Shown: one piece after another, positions 25,151 through 33,277 of the stretch
How the letters are laid out: every line of letters begins with the position of its first letter
Numbering within the stretch: position 1 is the stretch's first letter
Assembly (NCBI GenBank): GCA_022793675.1
Contig: JAAWDH010000042.1
Coordinates: forward strand, 1-64,000
DNA from: Oscillospiraceae bacterium
GTDB taxonomy: Bacteria; Bacillota; Clostridia; Oscillospirales; Ruminococcaceae
Reading direction: 5' to 3'
DNA: 64,000 nucleotides
Made by a program: the position numbers and the translations under genes
Notes under the pieces: generated by a model
The model's database searches: none
What the model was told of the DNA's origin: nothing
Seen by the model: only the letters and a program-made list of their open reading frames with translations

Positions 25151-26443
25151 ATGGACAGGAAAATCGAGGTTTCCCAAGAGGGGCATCTGCTGTTGGGCGG
25201 CTGTGACGCGGTAAAGTTGGCGAAGCAGTATGGCACGCCGCTTTATGTGATGGACGAAACGGCCGTCCGTGAGGCAATGCGGGCTTACCGCCAGTCAATA
25301 GAGGAGTTTTATGGCGGGCGGGGCCTTATCTGCTACGCTTCTAAGGCGTTTGCCTGCAAGGAGATCTATCGGATTGCGGATGAGGAGGGCCTGGGGGCCG
25401 ATGTGGTGTCGGGCGGCGAGCTGTACACGGCGTTAAAGGCTGGGTTCCCGGCTGAAAAATTGGTTTTCCATGGCAATAATAAGACGGATGCGGAACTGAA
25501 AATGGCGCTGGAGAACGGCGTGGGGCGGATTGTCGCTGATAGTATCGAGGAGGTAGAGGGCTTGAGCGCGCTGGCGGCTGAGCTGGGGTGCGAAGCGCCC
25601 ATCCTGCTGCGGGTGACGCCGGGCATCGACGCCCATACCCATGAGTTTATCCGTACTGGGCAAATTGACTCTAAATTTGGCTTGACGCTGGAAACCGGCG
25701 AGGCGATGGAAGGGGTTAAAAAAGCGCTGGCGCTGCCAAGCGTCCGGCTGCTGGGGCTGCATTGCCATATCGGGTCGCAGATTATGGATGCCGCGCCTTT
25801 TATCCACGCCGGCGAGGTGATGATGGGCTTTATCGCGGAAATCAAGGCGCAGACTGGCGTCACGCTTGCCGAGCTGAACCTTGGGGGCGGCTTTGGTATC
25901 CGCTATCACGAGGGCGATGATCCGATTGCCTATGCGGCGTATATGGCTGAGGTGTCAGAGGCGATCCGCAAGACGGCAGACGCGAAAGGCATTCCTACCC
26001 CGTTTATCCTGATGGAGCCAGGGCGCTCGATTGTCGGCGAGGCCGGCACGACCCTTTATACCGTTGGGCGGCGCAAGGAAATCCCTGGCGTGCGTACCTA
26101 CATTTCGGTGGACGGCGGGATGTCTGATAATCCCCGGTATATCCTTTATCAGGCTAAGTATGACTTTTTGCTGGCTAACCGGGCGGCGGATAGGGCGGAC
26201 GAAACGGTAACCGTGGCTGGCAAATGCTGCGAGAGCGGCGACCTGTTAGGCGAAGGCGTTTCGTTGCCCCATGCTGGGCCAGGCGATATCCTAGCAGTAT
26301 GCTGCACCGGGGCCTATAACTATTCGATGGCCTCCAACTATAACCGCAACCCCATCCCGCCGGTGGTGATGGTCAGGGACGGGGAGAGCCGGGTTATTGT
26401 CAAGGGCCAGCGTTATGAGGATTTAATACAGTATGATGTCTGA
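25151..26443 (+). CDS. lysA: diaminopimelate decarboxylase
   Basis: 430 residues, PLP-dependent group IV decarboxylase with an alanine-racemase-like barrel; catalyses the last step of lysine synthesis. PLP Lys lies in LICYASKAFACKEIYRIADE (about residue 62). Other motifs are LGADVVSGGELYTALKAGFP, LHCHIGSQI, LNLGGGFGIRYHEGD, the EPGRSIVGEAG phosphate-binding loop and the catalytic Cys in VAGKCCESGDLLGEG. It follows a GGAATG-type weak ribosome site; a tiny ORF overlaps its end, then a terminator. Confidence 0.96.
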   Translation: MDRKIEVSQEGHLLLGGCDAVKLAKQYGTPLYVMDETAVREAMRAYRQSIEEFYGGRGLICYASKAFACKEIYRIADEEGLGADVVSGGELYTALKAGFPAEKLVFHGNNKTDAELKMALENGVGRIVADSIEEVEGLSALAAELGCEAPILLRVTPGIDAHTHEFIRTGQIDSKFGLTLETGEAMEGVKKALALPSVRLLGLHCHIGSQIMDAAPFIHAGEVMMGFIAEIKAQTGVTLAELNLGGGFGIRYHEGDDPIAYAAYMAEVSEAIRKTADAKGIPTPFILMEPGRSIVGEAGTTLYTVGRRKEIPGVRTYISVDGGMSDNPRYILYQAKYDFLLANRAADRADETVTVAGKCCESGDLLGEGVSLPHAGPGDILAVCCTGAYNYSMASNYNRNPIPPVVMVRDGESRVIVKGQRYEDLIQYDV

Positions 26444-26561
26444 AAAAATGGATGCGGTTTTGGATAAGGCCGCCATCCTGCAAAACCCCCAATGCAGCAG
26501 ATGCAGCGATGCTGTAAAGGGCGGGCCAGACTTCAGTTTGATGCCGATACCTGAAAAATAA
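26433..26561 (+). CDS. possible 42-residue protein coupled to lysA
   Basis: An ORF whose ATGATG overlaps the lysA stop region, reading MMSEKMDAVLDKAAILQNPQ, then CSRCSDAVKGGPDF and SLMPIPEK before the stop, three bases ahead of the terminator. It has a Cys-x2-Cys pair and sits fully between lysA and the hairpin. No homologue is known to me and there is no close ribosome-binding site, so translation would depend on coupling. Could be chance. Confidence 0.3.
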   Translation: MMSEKMDAVLDKAAILQNPQCSRCSDAVKGGPDFSLMPIPEK

Positions 26562-26563
26562 AC

Positions 26564-26600
26564 AGCGCGCCTTTTCGGTTATCCCGGAAGGGCGCGCTTG
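26564..26600. terminator. bidirectional terminator between lysA and the aldo/keto reductase
   Basis: AGCGCGCC (26564-26571) and GGCGCGCT (26591-26598) pair, with CGG/CCG extending inside the loop. It separates two convergent genes and can serve both. Confidence 0.75.
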
Positions 26601-26605
26601 CTTGT

Positions 26606-27643
26606 TCAGGCGGTTTGGTTACCAATGGACCAGACGTGGCTTTCTTTTGCCGCAGATTGAGTGTTCTGAGCCATTACGCCTACCAGCTTATGCGGGACGT
26701 AGGGCTCTTCCAAGAAGGCCAGCTCTTCTGCGCTCAATTTGAGGTCGATCGCTTTTGCCGCCCCTTCCATATGATGGAACTTGGTTGCGCCGACAACCGG
26801 GGCAGCGGCTTTCGTCAGCAGCCATGCCAATGCGACCTCCGTCATAGTGACGCTATGTTTTTCAGCCAGTTCGGCGACTCTGCCGATGATTGCGCCGTCG
26901 GATTCTGCTGTGGCGTCGTACTTAAGCTTGGCGTAACTGTCCTGTTCCAGCCGCACCGAAGTTTCACCGGGGCGTTTGGACAGCCGCCCGCCTGCCAGCG
27001 CGCTGTAAGGGGTCAGGGCGATGCCCTCCTCCCGGCAATAGGGAGCCATCTCCCGTTCCTCTTCCCGGAAAATCAGGTTGTAGTGGCCCTGCACCGAAAC
27101 AAATTTTGGAAACCCTTCCCGTTCGGCCAATGCATTCGCCTTGGCCAGCTGCCAAGCAAAACAGTTTGAAATACCGATATACCGGGCTTTCCCTGCCTTG
27201 ACCACCTGGTTCAGGCCCTCCATAATTTCACTTAGCGGGGTTTGGTAATCCCACATATGGTAGATGTAGAGGTCAACATAATCCATCCCCAGGTTTTTTA
27301 GGCTTTTGTCCAGCATACGCTCGATGTGGGCGCTGCCGCTGATACCAACAGCAATTTCCGCTTCGGTGCGGGGAAGGAACTTGGTGGCGACGACCACCTG
27401 GCTGCGCTGGGCAAAATCCTTGAGCGCGCGGCCCAGGTACTGTTCGCTTGTGCCGCTTTGATAAGCGATTGCTGTGTCAAAAAAATTGACGCCAAGTTCC
27501 AGCGCCCGCCGGATGATTTCCCGCGAATGCGCCTCATCGAGCGTCCAGCTGTGCTGTCCAGCGGAAGCGTCGCCAAAGCCCATACACCCTAAGCAGATCC
27601 GCGAAACGGCCAATTCTGACTGGCCCAATTTTATATACTCCAT
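26606..27643 (-). CDS. aldo/keto reductase
   Basis: 345 residues, NADPH-dependent (beta/alpha)8-barrel of the YghZ/AKR type. Start MEYIKLGQSELAVSRICLGC at the ATG at 27643, after AGGAGGG. The catalytic Asp/Tyr are in NFFDTAIAYQSGTSEQYLGR, Lys in VVVATKFL, and His in DLYIYHMWDYQTPLSEI. The cofactor end reads GRVAELAEKHSVTMTEVALA and PVVGATKFHHMEGAAKAID. It reduces carbonyls to alcohols, substrate unknown. It stands alone, convergent with lysA. Confidence 0.93.
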   Translation of the reverse strand: MEYIKLGQSELAVSRICLGCMGFGDASAGQHSWTLDEAHSREIIRRALELGVNFFDTAIAYQSGTSEQYLGRALKDFAQRSQVVVATKFLPRTEAEIAVGISGSAHIERMLDKSLKNLGMDYVDLYIYHMWDYQTPLSEIMEGLNQVVKAGKARYIGISNCFAWQLAKANALAEREGFPKFVSVQGHYNLIFREEEREMAPYCREEGIALTPYSALAGGRLSKRPGETSVRLEQDSYAKLKYDATAESDGAIIGRVAELAEKHSVTMTEVALAWLLTKAAAPVVGATKFHHMEGAAKAIDLKLSAEELAFLEEPYVPHKLVGVMAQNTQSAAKESHVWSIGNQTA

Positions 27644-27797
27644 CAAAAGCCCTCCTTTGTCATCCTAATTTTATTATAAACCATTTTCCCGCCGCTGTCA
27701 AATTTTTTAGGAAGCAGCCGGCGGAAAAAACCTCCAGCAGACTTTTCGGTTTTATCGGGTAAACTAACGGCAGAAACGAAAAAAGCGAGGTGGGCGG

Positions 27798-28853
27798 ATG
27801 ACCGAAGAGGGAAAAAGGGCGGCGAAGCTGCTGGCTTTATTGGGCGGGCTTTTATTGCTGTTTAGCTGGGAGAGGCTGGAGCCGATGGTGAAGCCGCTGA
27901 CGGAAGGGCTTTGCCTGGCGCTGTTTCTGGACCCGCTCTGCCGGCTGGCAGAGCGGCGGGTGTTTCCCTGGGCGGGGCGGAAAAAACGGTTGCTGGCGGT
28001 ATGGGCGGCGCTGCTGTTGGCGCTGGGCGGCATGGCGGCCCTTTTCTGGCGGGCAGGGCCGAAGCTTGCGCAGAGTTTCGAGCAGGCGTTGGCGGCGCTG
28101 CCGGCGCTCGGCGAACGCCTGACGGCGCTCTCAGGCTGGCTTTCGGGATGCACCGGCGGCCAGCTGCGGCTGGAAGCGTCGGAATTGCCCGGCGAAGTGC
28201 TGGGCGGGCTGCTGCCGAGCCTGACTGTGCTGACCAGCGCCCTGACCGGCAGCGCGGCGTCGCTGCTGCTGGGCGGGATTTTCGGCGTATGGATGCTCCT
28301 AAAGAAACAGACCATCTTTTCGCTGGCGAGGAAATTCGCCCATTTCGCCAAAGATGAAGGGGCTTTGACAGAAGCCGGTTCCAGCCTTTGCCGCAGCTTT
28401 TCGGCCTTTGTCCGCGGGCAGCTGACCGAGGCGGTAATCCTGGGAAGCGGCTGTTTTTTAGGGATGCTGCTGTTCGGCAAGCCTTTTGCCGGGCTGATTT
28501 CGCTGATGATCGGCGTAACGGCGCTGATACCGGTAGCAGGCGCGCTGGCAGGCGGCGCGTTCGGTGCGCTGCTGCTGTTCAGCCAAAGCCCCGCCGATGG
28601 GATGTGGTTCCTGATTTTCATTGTCCTTTTGCAGCAGCTTGAAAACAACCTGATCTATCCTAAAGTCATGGGTCGGTCAGTCGGATTGCCTGCGGCGCTG
28701 GTGTTGGCGGCTGTGCTGGCGGGCGGCGCGCTCTATGGCATCCCAGGGATGCTGCTTTCGGTCCCGGCTTCGTCGTTTTTATGGCAAAACGTTATTGGAT
28801 ATAGGCGCAGCCCCTCCGTCCTTGGCAGGACAGAGGGGCCGGATCAATCATAG
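27798..28853 (+). CDS. AI-2E family (PerM/YtvI-like) transporter
   Basis: 351 residues with about 8 hydrophobic helices. Family features: EPMVKPLTEGLCLALFLDPL near the start, an amphipathic stretch around FEQALAALPALGERLTAL, LGGIFGVWMLLKKQTIFSLA, RGQLTEAVILGSGCFLGMLL and the late LQQLENNLIYPKVMGRSVGL, which is the most conserved part. Some sporulation-linked members are named YtvI. The substrate is unknown; Na+/H+ antiport has been reported for relatives. The final codons form part of a hairpin (GCCCCTCCGTCC/GGACAGAGGGGC) shared with the convergent hpf gene. Confidence 0.88.
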   Translation: MTEEGKRAAKLLALLGGLLLLFSWERLEPMVKPLTEGLCLALFLDPLCRLAERRVFPWAGRKKRLLAVWAALLLALGGMAALFWRAGPKLAQSFEQALAALPALGERLTALSGWLSGCTGGQLRLEASELPGEVLGGLLPSLTVLTSALTGSAASLLLGGIFGVWMLLKKQTIFSLARKFAHFAKDEGALTEAGSSLCRSFSAFVRGQLTEAVILGSGCFLGMLLFGKPFAGLISLMIGVTALIPVAGALAGGAFGALLLFSQSPADGMWFLIFIVLLQQLENNLIYPKVMGRSVGLPAALVLAAVLAGGALYGIPGMLLSVPASSFLWQNVIGYRRSPSVLGRTEGPDQS

Positions 28854-28872
28854 GCGTGAAGCTGCCGGCAGT

Positions 28873-29391
28873 TTATTTCGGGACGATAATGCCGTAACCG
28901 TCTTCAGAGCGGCGGTAGACGACGTTGACATCGCCGGTTTCGGCGTCGCGGTAGACAAAGAAGGTATGGCCTAAGAGGTTCATTTGCAGGATCGCCTCGT
29001 CAGCAGACATAGGGCGAAGCTCGACTTCCTTGGTGCGGATGACGTCAAAGCTGTCCTCTTCGGGGTAGCTGTCGAGGTCGGAGGCCACCTCAAAGGCAGA
29101 GGACTTGACCTTTTTCTGGAGCTTGGTCTTATTTTTCCTGATACGGCGGATCAAAGTATCGACGGCGTCGTCCAGCGCGTCCACCTTATCGCGGTCCTGC
29201 TTTTCAGCGCGGTAGATCATACCGTCGGCCCACAGGGTCAGTTCGACCGTAGCGGTGTCCTTCTGGGCAGAGACTAAAATCTGGACGCGGGGGTCGTCAA
29301 AAAAGCGGTCCAGCTTTTTCAGGCGCTGTTCAGCCTTTTGCTTAAACGAATCCGACAGCGTAACTTTTCTGGCGATGAAAGTTGTGTTCAT
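28873..29391 (-). CDS. hpf: ribosome hibernation promoting factor (long form)
   Basis: 172 residues from ATG 29391, which follows GGAGG. The N-terminal RaiA/HPF domain (about 1-100: TFIARKVTLSDSFKQKAEQR, LKKLDRFFDD, QILVSAQKDTATVELTLWAD, DKVDALDDAVDTLIRRIRKN) is followed by a linker and the C-terminal dimerization domain FDVIRTKEVELRPMSADEAI and NLLGHTFFVYRDAETGDVNV. The long form makes 100S ribosome dimers in stationary phase. It is a single gene, convergent with the AI-2E-family gene. Confidence 0.96.
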   Translation of the reverse strand: MNTTFIARKVTLSDSFKQKAEQRLKKLDRFFDDPRVQILVSAQKDTATVELTLWADGMIYRAEKQDRDKVDALDDAVDTLIRRIRKNKTKLQKKVKSSAFEVASDLDSYPEEDSFDVIRTKEVELRPMSADEAILQMNLLGHTFFVYRDAETGDVNVVYRRSEDGYGIIVPK

Positions 29392-29540
29392 AATCATGCC
29401 TCCATTTCATCCGGGGGACCCGGCGAAAACCTGTCCGGCTTTCTATTATCTATAATACCATATCCCTCCAAAAAAATCTAGGGGGTTTTTAAAATTTTAT
29501 AGATTTGACACAAATTAACCGCGCCTTTGTTCATTCTGCC

Positions 29541-29722
29541 CGCCGGGTTATTCTGCCGGGATGCCATGACGGGCGAGGAACGCCCGGCTGATGCCCCCAC
29601 TAGGCGGACGCCCTGTTCAGAAAGCTCCCTGGGCAGGGCGTCGATTGCGCCGGTGGCTTCAGAGGAAAATTCCCCGGTATAGCCGATTTCCTTCAGCGTT
29701 TCGATAAACCCGTCCCAATCAA
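29541..29722 (-). pseudogene. C-terminal fragment of a sugar phosphate isomerase/epimerase-like TIM barrel
   Basis: The minus strand in one frame reads DWDGFIETLKEIGYTGEFSS, then EATGAIDALPRELSEQGVRL, VGA. This is the typical last strand and helix of xylose-isomerase-like TIM-barrel proteins. The start and remaining barrel are absent and no start codon fits, so it is a gene remnant. It lies in the 360-bp space between hpf and the NUDIX gene; the rest of that space (29398-29540 and 29723-29759) holds nothing recognised. Confidence 0.6.
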
Positions 29723-29759
29723 TTTCTCAAGGTTTATCTCCTCCATTCTGGTTTTTGCG

Positions 29760-30359
29760 TCAGCTTTTTCGGCCCAGGCCAGCCGCCAGCTTTGCCAGCT
29801 CGAACATCCGGGTATACAAGGCGGCGTCCCGTTCGCTGCCCTGCAGCGCGGCGCAAAGCTCCGGCAGCGTAAACCAGCGCACGCCGCTGTTTTCGTCGGG
29901 CTTTACCGTCAACGGGACGGTTTCGTCGGCAATCAGCACATAGGTCAGGTTCAGGTGCAGATGGGCGCTGACATATTCCCCCCGCCGCCAATGGCTCTCC
30001 ATCGTCAGCGGCCCCAGCAGCACTGGTTCCGGGATGAGCGGGCGTGCCGGCACGCCGGTTTCTTCGAGCGCCTCCCGCACCGCCACTGCCAGCAGGTCGC
30101 CGTCGCCGTCGGCGTGGCCGCCTGTCCAGGACCAGCAGCCGCGAAGGTTGTGGTATACCATCAAGCAGCGGTCAAGGGCTTCGTTCATCACAAAGCCCGT
30201 CGAGGTAAAATGGCCGAAAATGTTGTCCCTGGACAGGCAGTTTTCTGGGAACAGTTCCAGCCACCCCAGCAGGAAATCCCGGTCGGCGGCTTCCTCGGCA
30301 GAATGCGGGGCATAACCCTCAAGCAGCGGCCTGAGGGCGGCGGTATCGCTGTTATTCAA
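29760..30359 (-). CDS. NUDIX hydrolase
   Basis: 199 residues. A NUDIX core spans about residues 55-180 with the box GGHADGDGDLLAVAVREALE followed by ETG. The first Glu of the textbook box is Gly/Asp here, while the metal-binding REALEE part is intact. SRDNIFGHFTSTGFVMNE resembles the group of NUDIX proteins acting on non-nucleotide or unknown substrates. Translation starts at TTG overlapping the stop region of the upstream GntR gene (CTTGAATAA), so the pair is translationally coupled and the regulator may control it. The substrate is unknown. Confidence 0.85.
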   Translation of the reverse strand: MNNSDTAALRPLLEGYAPHSAEEAADRDFLLGWLELFPENCLSRDNIFGHFTSTGFVMNEALDRCLMVYHNLRGCWSWTGGHADGDGDLLAVAVREALEETGVPARPLIPEPVLLGPLTMESHWRRGEYVSAHLHLNLTYVLIADETVPLTVKPDENSGVRWFTLPELCAALQGSERDAALYTRMFELAKLAAGLGRKS

Positions 30360-31029
30360 GGTTCATTTCCTCCATGGCATGGATCATATGCAGCTGCATT
30401 GCCGTGCGCGCGCCTTCGGGGTTGCGCTTGGCCAGGAAATCCATAATCTGGCGGTGGTCTTCCAGCGTGTGCCGCATCAGTTCCGGATAGCTCTTGGCCA
30501 GCGCCACAGCCTTGCCGATCGACTCGTAAAGCATCGGCATCAGCTCGGTCAAGAAAGCGTTGTGGGTGGCGCAGGCAATGGAGTTGTGGAAAGCCTGTTC
30601 CGCTTCGGTCCTGTCCACGCCGCGCAGCAGCTGCTCCTCATCGAGCCGTCCGTAGTAGAGGATCCGTTCGAGCTCCGCTTCCGTGGCGCGGCTGGCGGCA
30701 TAGAAGGCCGCCTGCGGCTCGAAGATCAGCCGCACTTCAAATAGGTCGCGGATGTTGATCAGCGCTGGGGACAGGTCTTCCAGCCCTAGCTGCCCCTCCG
30801 GCTTGAAGTCGGCCCGGACATAGGTGCCCCGGCCGCGGCGGATTTCAAGCACCTGGTGGGCCGCTAGGATCCGGATGGCCTCCCGCAGGGTGGTGCGGCT
30901 TACCGACAAGGCGGCGGAGAGGTCGTTTTCGTTGGGGATCTTGTCCCCTGGCGCAAACTTTTTGTCAATGCAGAGCATCGACAAGATATCGTCCGCCGTC
31001 CGTTCGGCCAGGCTCTGTCCCTGTTTCAA
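30352..31029 (-). CDS. FadR/GntR-family transcriptional regulator
   Basis: 225 residues. N-terminal winged helix: DKIPNENDLSAALSVSRTTL and REAIRILAAHQVLEIRRGRG, then TYV. The C-terminal FCD ligand-binding domain has metal/ligand residues in FEVRLIFEPQAAFYAASRAT, EQAFHNSIACATHNAFL and MRHTLEDHRQIMDFLAKRNP. FCD regulators respond to small organic acids or sugars. Start is TTG at 31029 with GGGAGG six bases upstream. It is followed by the coupled NUDIX gene and preceded by the dipeptidase pepV-like gene on the same strand. Confidence 0.9.
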   Translation of the reverse strand: MKQGQSLAERTADDILSMLCIDKKFAPGDKIPNENDLSAALSVSRTTLREAIRILAAHQVLEIRRGRGTYVRADFKPEGQLGLEDLSPALINIRDLFEVRLIFEPQAAFYAASRATEAELERILYYGRLDEEQLLRGVDRTEAEQAFHNSIACATHNAFLTELMPMLYESIGKAVALAKSYPELMRHTLEDHRQIMDFLAKRNPEGARTAMQLHMIHAMEEMNLE

Positions 31030-31057
31030 AAGCGTCCTCCCCTTTCCTTTTTGCAGC

Positions 31058-32464
31058 TCAGCCGCAGATGTCGGCGATTACCTGGGCAAATATCTGGCAG
31101 CATAAGAGCAGCTCGTCAATCTGGACAAATTCGTCGTCGCCGTGCATATGGCAGTCCTCCGACCAGGGGAAGCTGCACCCAAAGGCGACGCCGTTTTTCA
31201 GGCGGTGCACATAGGTGCCGCCGCCGATGGCGACCGCTTCGCCCTTCCTGCCGGTGTAATCTTCGTAAACCCACAGCAGCTTTTGTACAAAGGGGCTGTC
31301 AGCAGGGACATGGTGGGGCGGGCGCAGGACGGATGCTTCATCCAATGTCAGCCCCAGTTCGGCGGCTTTTTTACGCAGTACATTTGTCAGATTCTCGTCC
31401 GTCGCGCAGAGGCTCGCGCGGCAGTCGGTGTCTGCCGAAAGTTTAGTCAAGCTGTAGTCCAGGATATCCAGCGAATAGGTCAGCGGGCCGGAGATTTCAT
31501 CGCTCATTGCAACGCCGGCAGCCTTACCCAAGCCGTCGCCGTGGGGGAAGAGTTTCCCCAGCGCCAGCAGCCTTTGATGCCCTTCGCTGTCGGCGAGCGG
31601 CAGCTCGGCAAGCAGCGTCAGCATCGCGGTGATTGCGTTGCAGCCTTTATCGGGGGTGGAGGCGTGGGCGCTTACGCCTTTACAGGAAATCTCGGTGCAG
31701 CCGTCCTTATCTGCCGCCGTGAAAGCTGCGCCGGTAGCGGAAACTTTGCTGAAATAGGTTTCGCACTGGGCAGCGGTCAACCCCTCGACAACTGCCGTGC
31801 AGCGGTCGGGGACGACGTTTAATTTGGTGCCGGCCTTGACGCTGACGATGCGGGGCAGGGCGGCGCTTTCGGTGTAGCTGGCGGTATAAAGGCCCTGGAA
31901 GGAGCCTTTTTCGGTGTTGATGACCGGGAACTCGGCGTCCGGGGAGAAGGTGCAGGGCGCTTCGGCGTGGGTTTTGTAATATTGGGCGATGTCAGAGCTG
32001 CCACATTCCTCGTCGCAGCCGACAATCAGCCGGACGTTCTTCTTTAGCTGTATCCCCAAGTCTTTCAGCGCTTTCATTGCATAAAGCGCTGCTACAGCCG
32101 GACCTTTGTCGTCGGCTGTGCCGCGGCCGTAGAGCTTGCCGTCAACCAGTTTGGGCGCAAACGGTTGGGTAACCGTCCAGCCGTCGCCGACCGGCACCAC
32201 GTCCAGATGGGCGAGGATATCAAGTTCCGCGTCGCCGGGCATAAAATCGATGGTGCCGACATAATAGTCATGGTTTTGGGTGATGAATCCCATGCCGCCG
32301 GCAATTTCCAGCGCTTTGTCCAGCGCGGCGGCGGGGCCTTCGCCGTAGGGCTTGCCGGGGAGAGGGGGCTGGCGGTCGCTCTGGACAGCGACCAGCGCCG
32401 AGATATCGTCGATAAATTCCTGCCGGTGGGCGGCAAAGTATTCTGCGAGCTGTTGTTTAAGCAT
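31058..32464 (-). CDS. Xaa-His-type dipeptidase (PepV/Sapep family, M20)
   Basis: 468 residues, cytosolic dizinc dipeptidase. Start MLKQQLAEYFAAHRQEFIDD at ATG 32464. Motifs: DILAHLDVVPVGDGWTVTQP (metal His/Asp), LYGRGTADDKGPAVAALYAM (bridging Asp), RLIVGCDEECGSSDIAQY (catalytic Glu pair), SPDAEFPVINTEKG, and CKGVSAHASTPDKGCNAIT from the lid region. The C-terminal AIGGGTYVHRLKNGVAFGC holds the last metal ligand site. It hydrolyses unblocked dipeptides, fitting an amino-acid-using gut organism. Confidence 0.92.
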   Translation of the reverse strand: MLKQQLAEYFAAHRQEFIDDISALVAVQSDRQPPLPGKPYGEGPAAALDKALEIAGGMGFITQNHDYYVGTIDFMPGDAELDILAHLDVVPVGDGWTVTQPFAPKLVDGKLYGRGTADDKGPAVAALYAMKALKDLGIQLKKNVRLIVGCDEECGSSDIAQYYKTHAEAPCTFSPDAEFPVINTEKGSFQGLYTASYTESAALPRIVSVKAGTKLNVVPDRCTAVVEGLTAAQCETYFSKVSATGAAFTAADKDGCTEISCKGVSAHASTPDKGCNAITAMLTLLAELPLADSEGHQRLLALGKLFPHGDGLGKAAGVAMSDEISGPLTYSLDILDYSLTKLSADTDCRASLCATDENLTNVLRKKAAELGLTLDEASVLRPPHHVPADSPFVQKLLWVYEDYTGRKGEAVAIGGGTYVHRLKNGVAFGCSFPWSEDCHMHGDDEFVQIDELLLCCQIFAQVIADICG

Positions 32465-32600
32465 TATAACCAGACCTTTCTGTATTGGTGTATACTTTAT
32501 TATACCGGTTTTTGGTATGGTTGTCAAATAGAGATTTTTCACTACGGGAGGCAAAGGAGTTGGGGATTATGCGCAGTTTTGCGCCTGTTCGGCTACGTAA

Positions 32601-32614
32601 TTAGCTAAAGCTAA
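32601..32614. promoter_or_regulatory. iron-box-like operator 1
   Basis: TTAGCTAAAGCTAA lies 30 bp upstream of the feo promoter. The reverse complement occurs at 33240-33253 upstream of feoB. It resembles DtxR/IdeR boxes (TTAGGTTAGSCTAACCTAA). Confidence 0.55.
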
Positions 32615-32643
32615 CCAAACTTTAGAAAGTTCCTAGAATCCCC

Positions 32644-32672
32644 TTGACAAAATCAGTTAGCAATGGTAAACT
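32644..32672 (+). promoter_or_regulatory. feo operon promoter
   Basis: TTGACA (32644-32649), 17-bp spacer, TAAACT (32667-32672). It is flanked by two iron-box-like operators, one upstream and one just after the predicted start point. Confidence 0.75.
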
Positions 32673-32683
32673 TAAAGCAGTTC

Positions 32684-32725
32684 GAGATTAGCTAACACTA
32701 ACTAAGGTTTGCTTAGGCTAATCTC
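32684..32725. promoter_or_regulatory. iron-box-like operator 2 in a long inverted repeat
   Basis: GAGATTAGC (32684-32692) and GCTAATCTC (32717-32725) are perfect inverted arms; inside lies TTAGCTAACACTAACTAAG, agreeing with a DtxR-type box at 12 of 19 positions by my count. It covers the predicted transcription start, as expected for a repressor site. Confidence 0.6.
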
Positions 32726-32755
32726 ATACTGGGTTGAAAGGAGGGAAGCCCTATC

Positions 32756-32965
32756 ATGCCTTTGATATTGGCACAGCCTGGCGAGACAGTGATCATCAGG
32801 AAAATCACTGGAAAAGATTCTATCCGCCAGCACTTGGCGGAGCTGGGGTTTGTGGTCGACAGTCCAGTCACGGTGGTCAGCGCTCTGGGGGGCAGCTTGA
32901 TTTTGCAGGTCCGGGACAGCCGCATCGCTTTGGATAAAACGATGGCGGGACGCATTATGTTTTGA
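32756..32965 (+). CDS. feoA: FeoA domain protein 1
   Basis: 69 residues with an SH3-like FeoA fold: LILAQPGETVIIRKITGKDS, IRQHLAELGFVVDSPVTVVS and LILQVRDSRIALDKTMAGRI. It is thought to aid FeoB GTPase or transport function. An AAAGGAGGG site precedes the ATG. First gene of the feo operon; a second FeoA gene starts 14 bp downstream. Confidence 0.9.
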   Translation: MPLILAQPGETVIIRKITGKDSIRQHLAELGFVVDSPVTVVSALGGSLILQVRDSRIALDKTMAGRIMF

Positions 32966-32979
32966 GAGGAGACGGTCGG

Positions 32980-33201
32980 ATGAAGACATTGAAGGAGGCC
33001 CGGGTGGGCGATACTGTGCGGGTGGTGAAGCTTCACGGCGAGGGTGCGGTCAAGCGGCGTATTATGGATATGGGCATCACCAAGGGCGTTGAAATTTCGG
33101 TGCGGAAGGTCGCGCCGTTGGGGGATCCGATGGAGCTGAATGTCCGAGGGTATGAGCTTTCGGTGCGCAAAGCGGACGCTGGGATGATTGAGGTGCAGTA
33201 G
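32980..33201 (+). CDS. feoA: FeoA domain protein 2
   Basis: 73 residues: MKTLKEARVGDTVRVVKLHG, AVKRRIMDMGITKGVEISVR, KVAPLGDPMELNVRGYELSV. This is the most canonical FeoA of the two (MDMGITKG and PLGDPMELNVRGYELSVRK). The ATG at 32980 is preferred over an in-frame upstream ATG because of GAGGAGA spacing. Two FeoA genes in tandem ahead of feoB is common in Clostridia. Confidence 0.93.
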   Translation: MKTLKEARVGDTVRVVKLHGEGAVKRRIMDMGITKGVEISVRKVAPLGDPMELNVRGYELSVRKADAGMIEVQ

Positions 33202-33239
33202 CGCAAAGGCCGAAGTCGGCAATGATCTGCACTTTTGAG

Positions 33240-33253
33240 TTAGCTTTAGCTAA
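33240..33253. promoter_or_regulatory. iron-box-like operator 3
   Basis: TTAGCTTTAGCTAA, the exact reverse complement of operator 1, lies in the 76-bp gap between feoA2 and feoB, 25 bp before the feoB start. It may give feoB extra iron control. Confidence 0.55.
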
Positions 33254-33277
33254 TTTATGGAAGAAGGGAGTTTGGCT

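Noticed and set aside
29760-30359. NUDIX protein as inactive because the first Glu of the box is absent
   Set aside because: The REALEE metal-binding part is intact and a neighbouring Asp may substitute; not enough to call it inactive.
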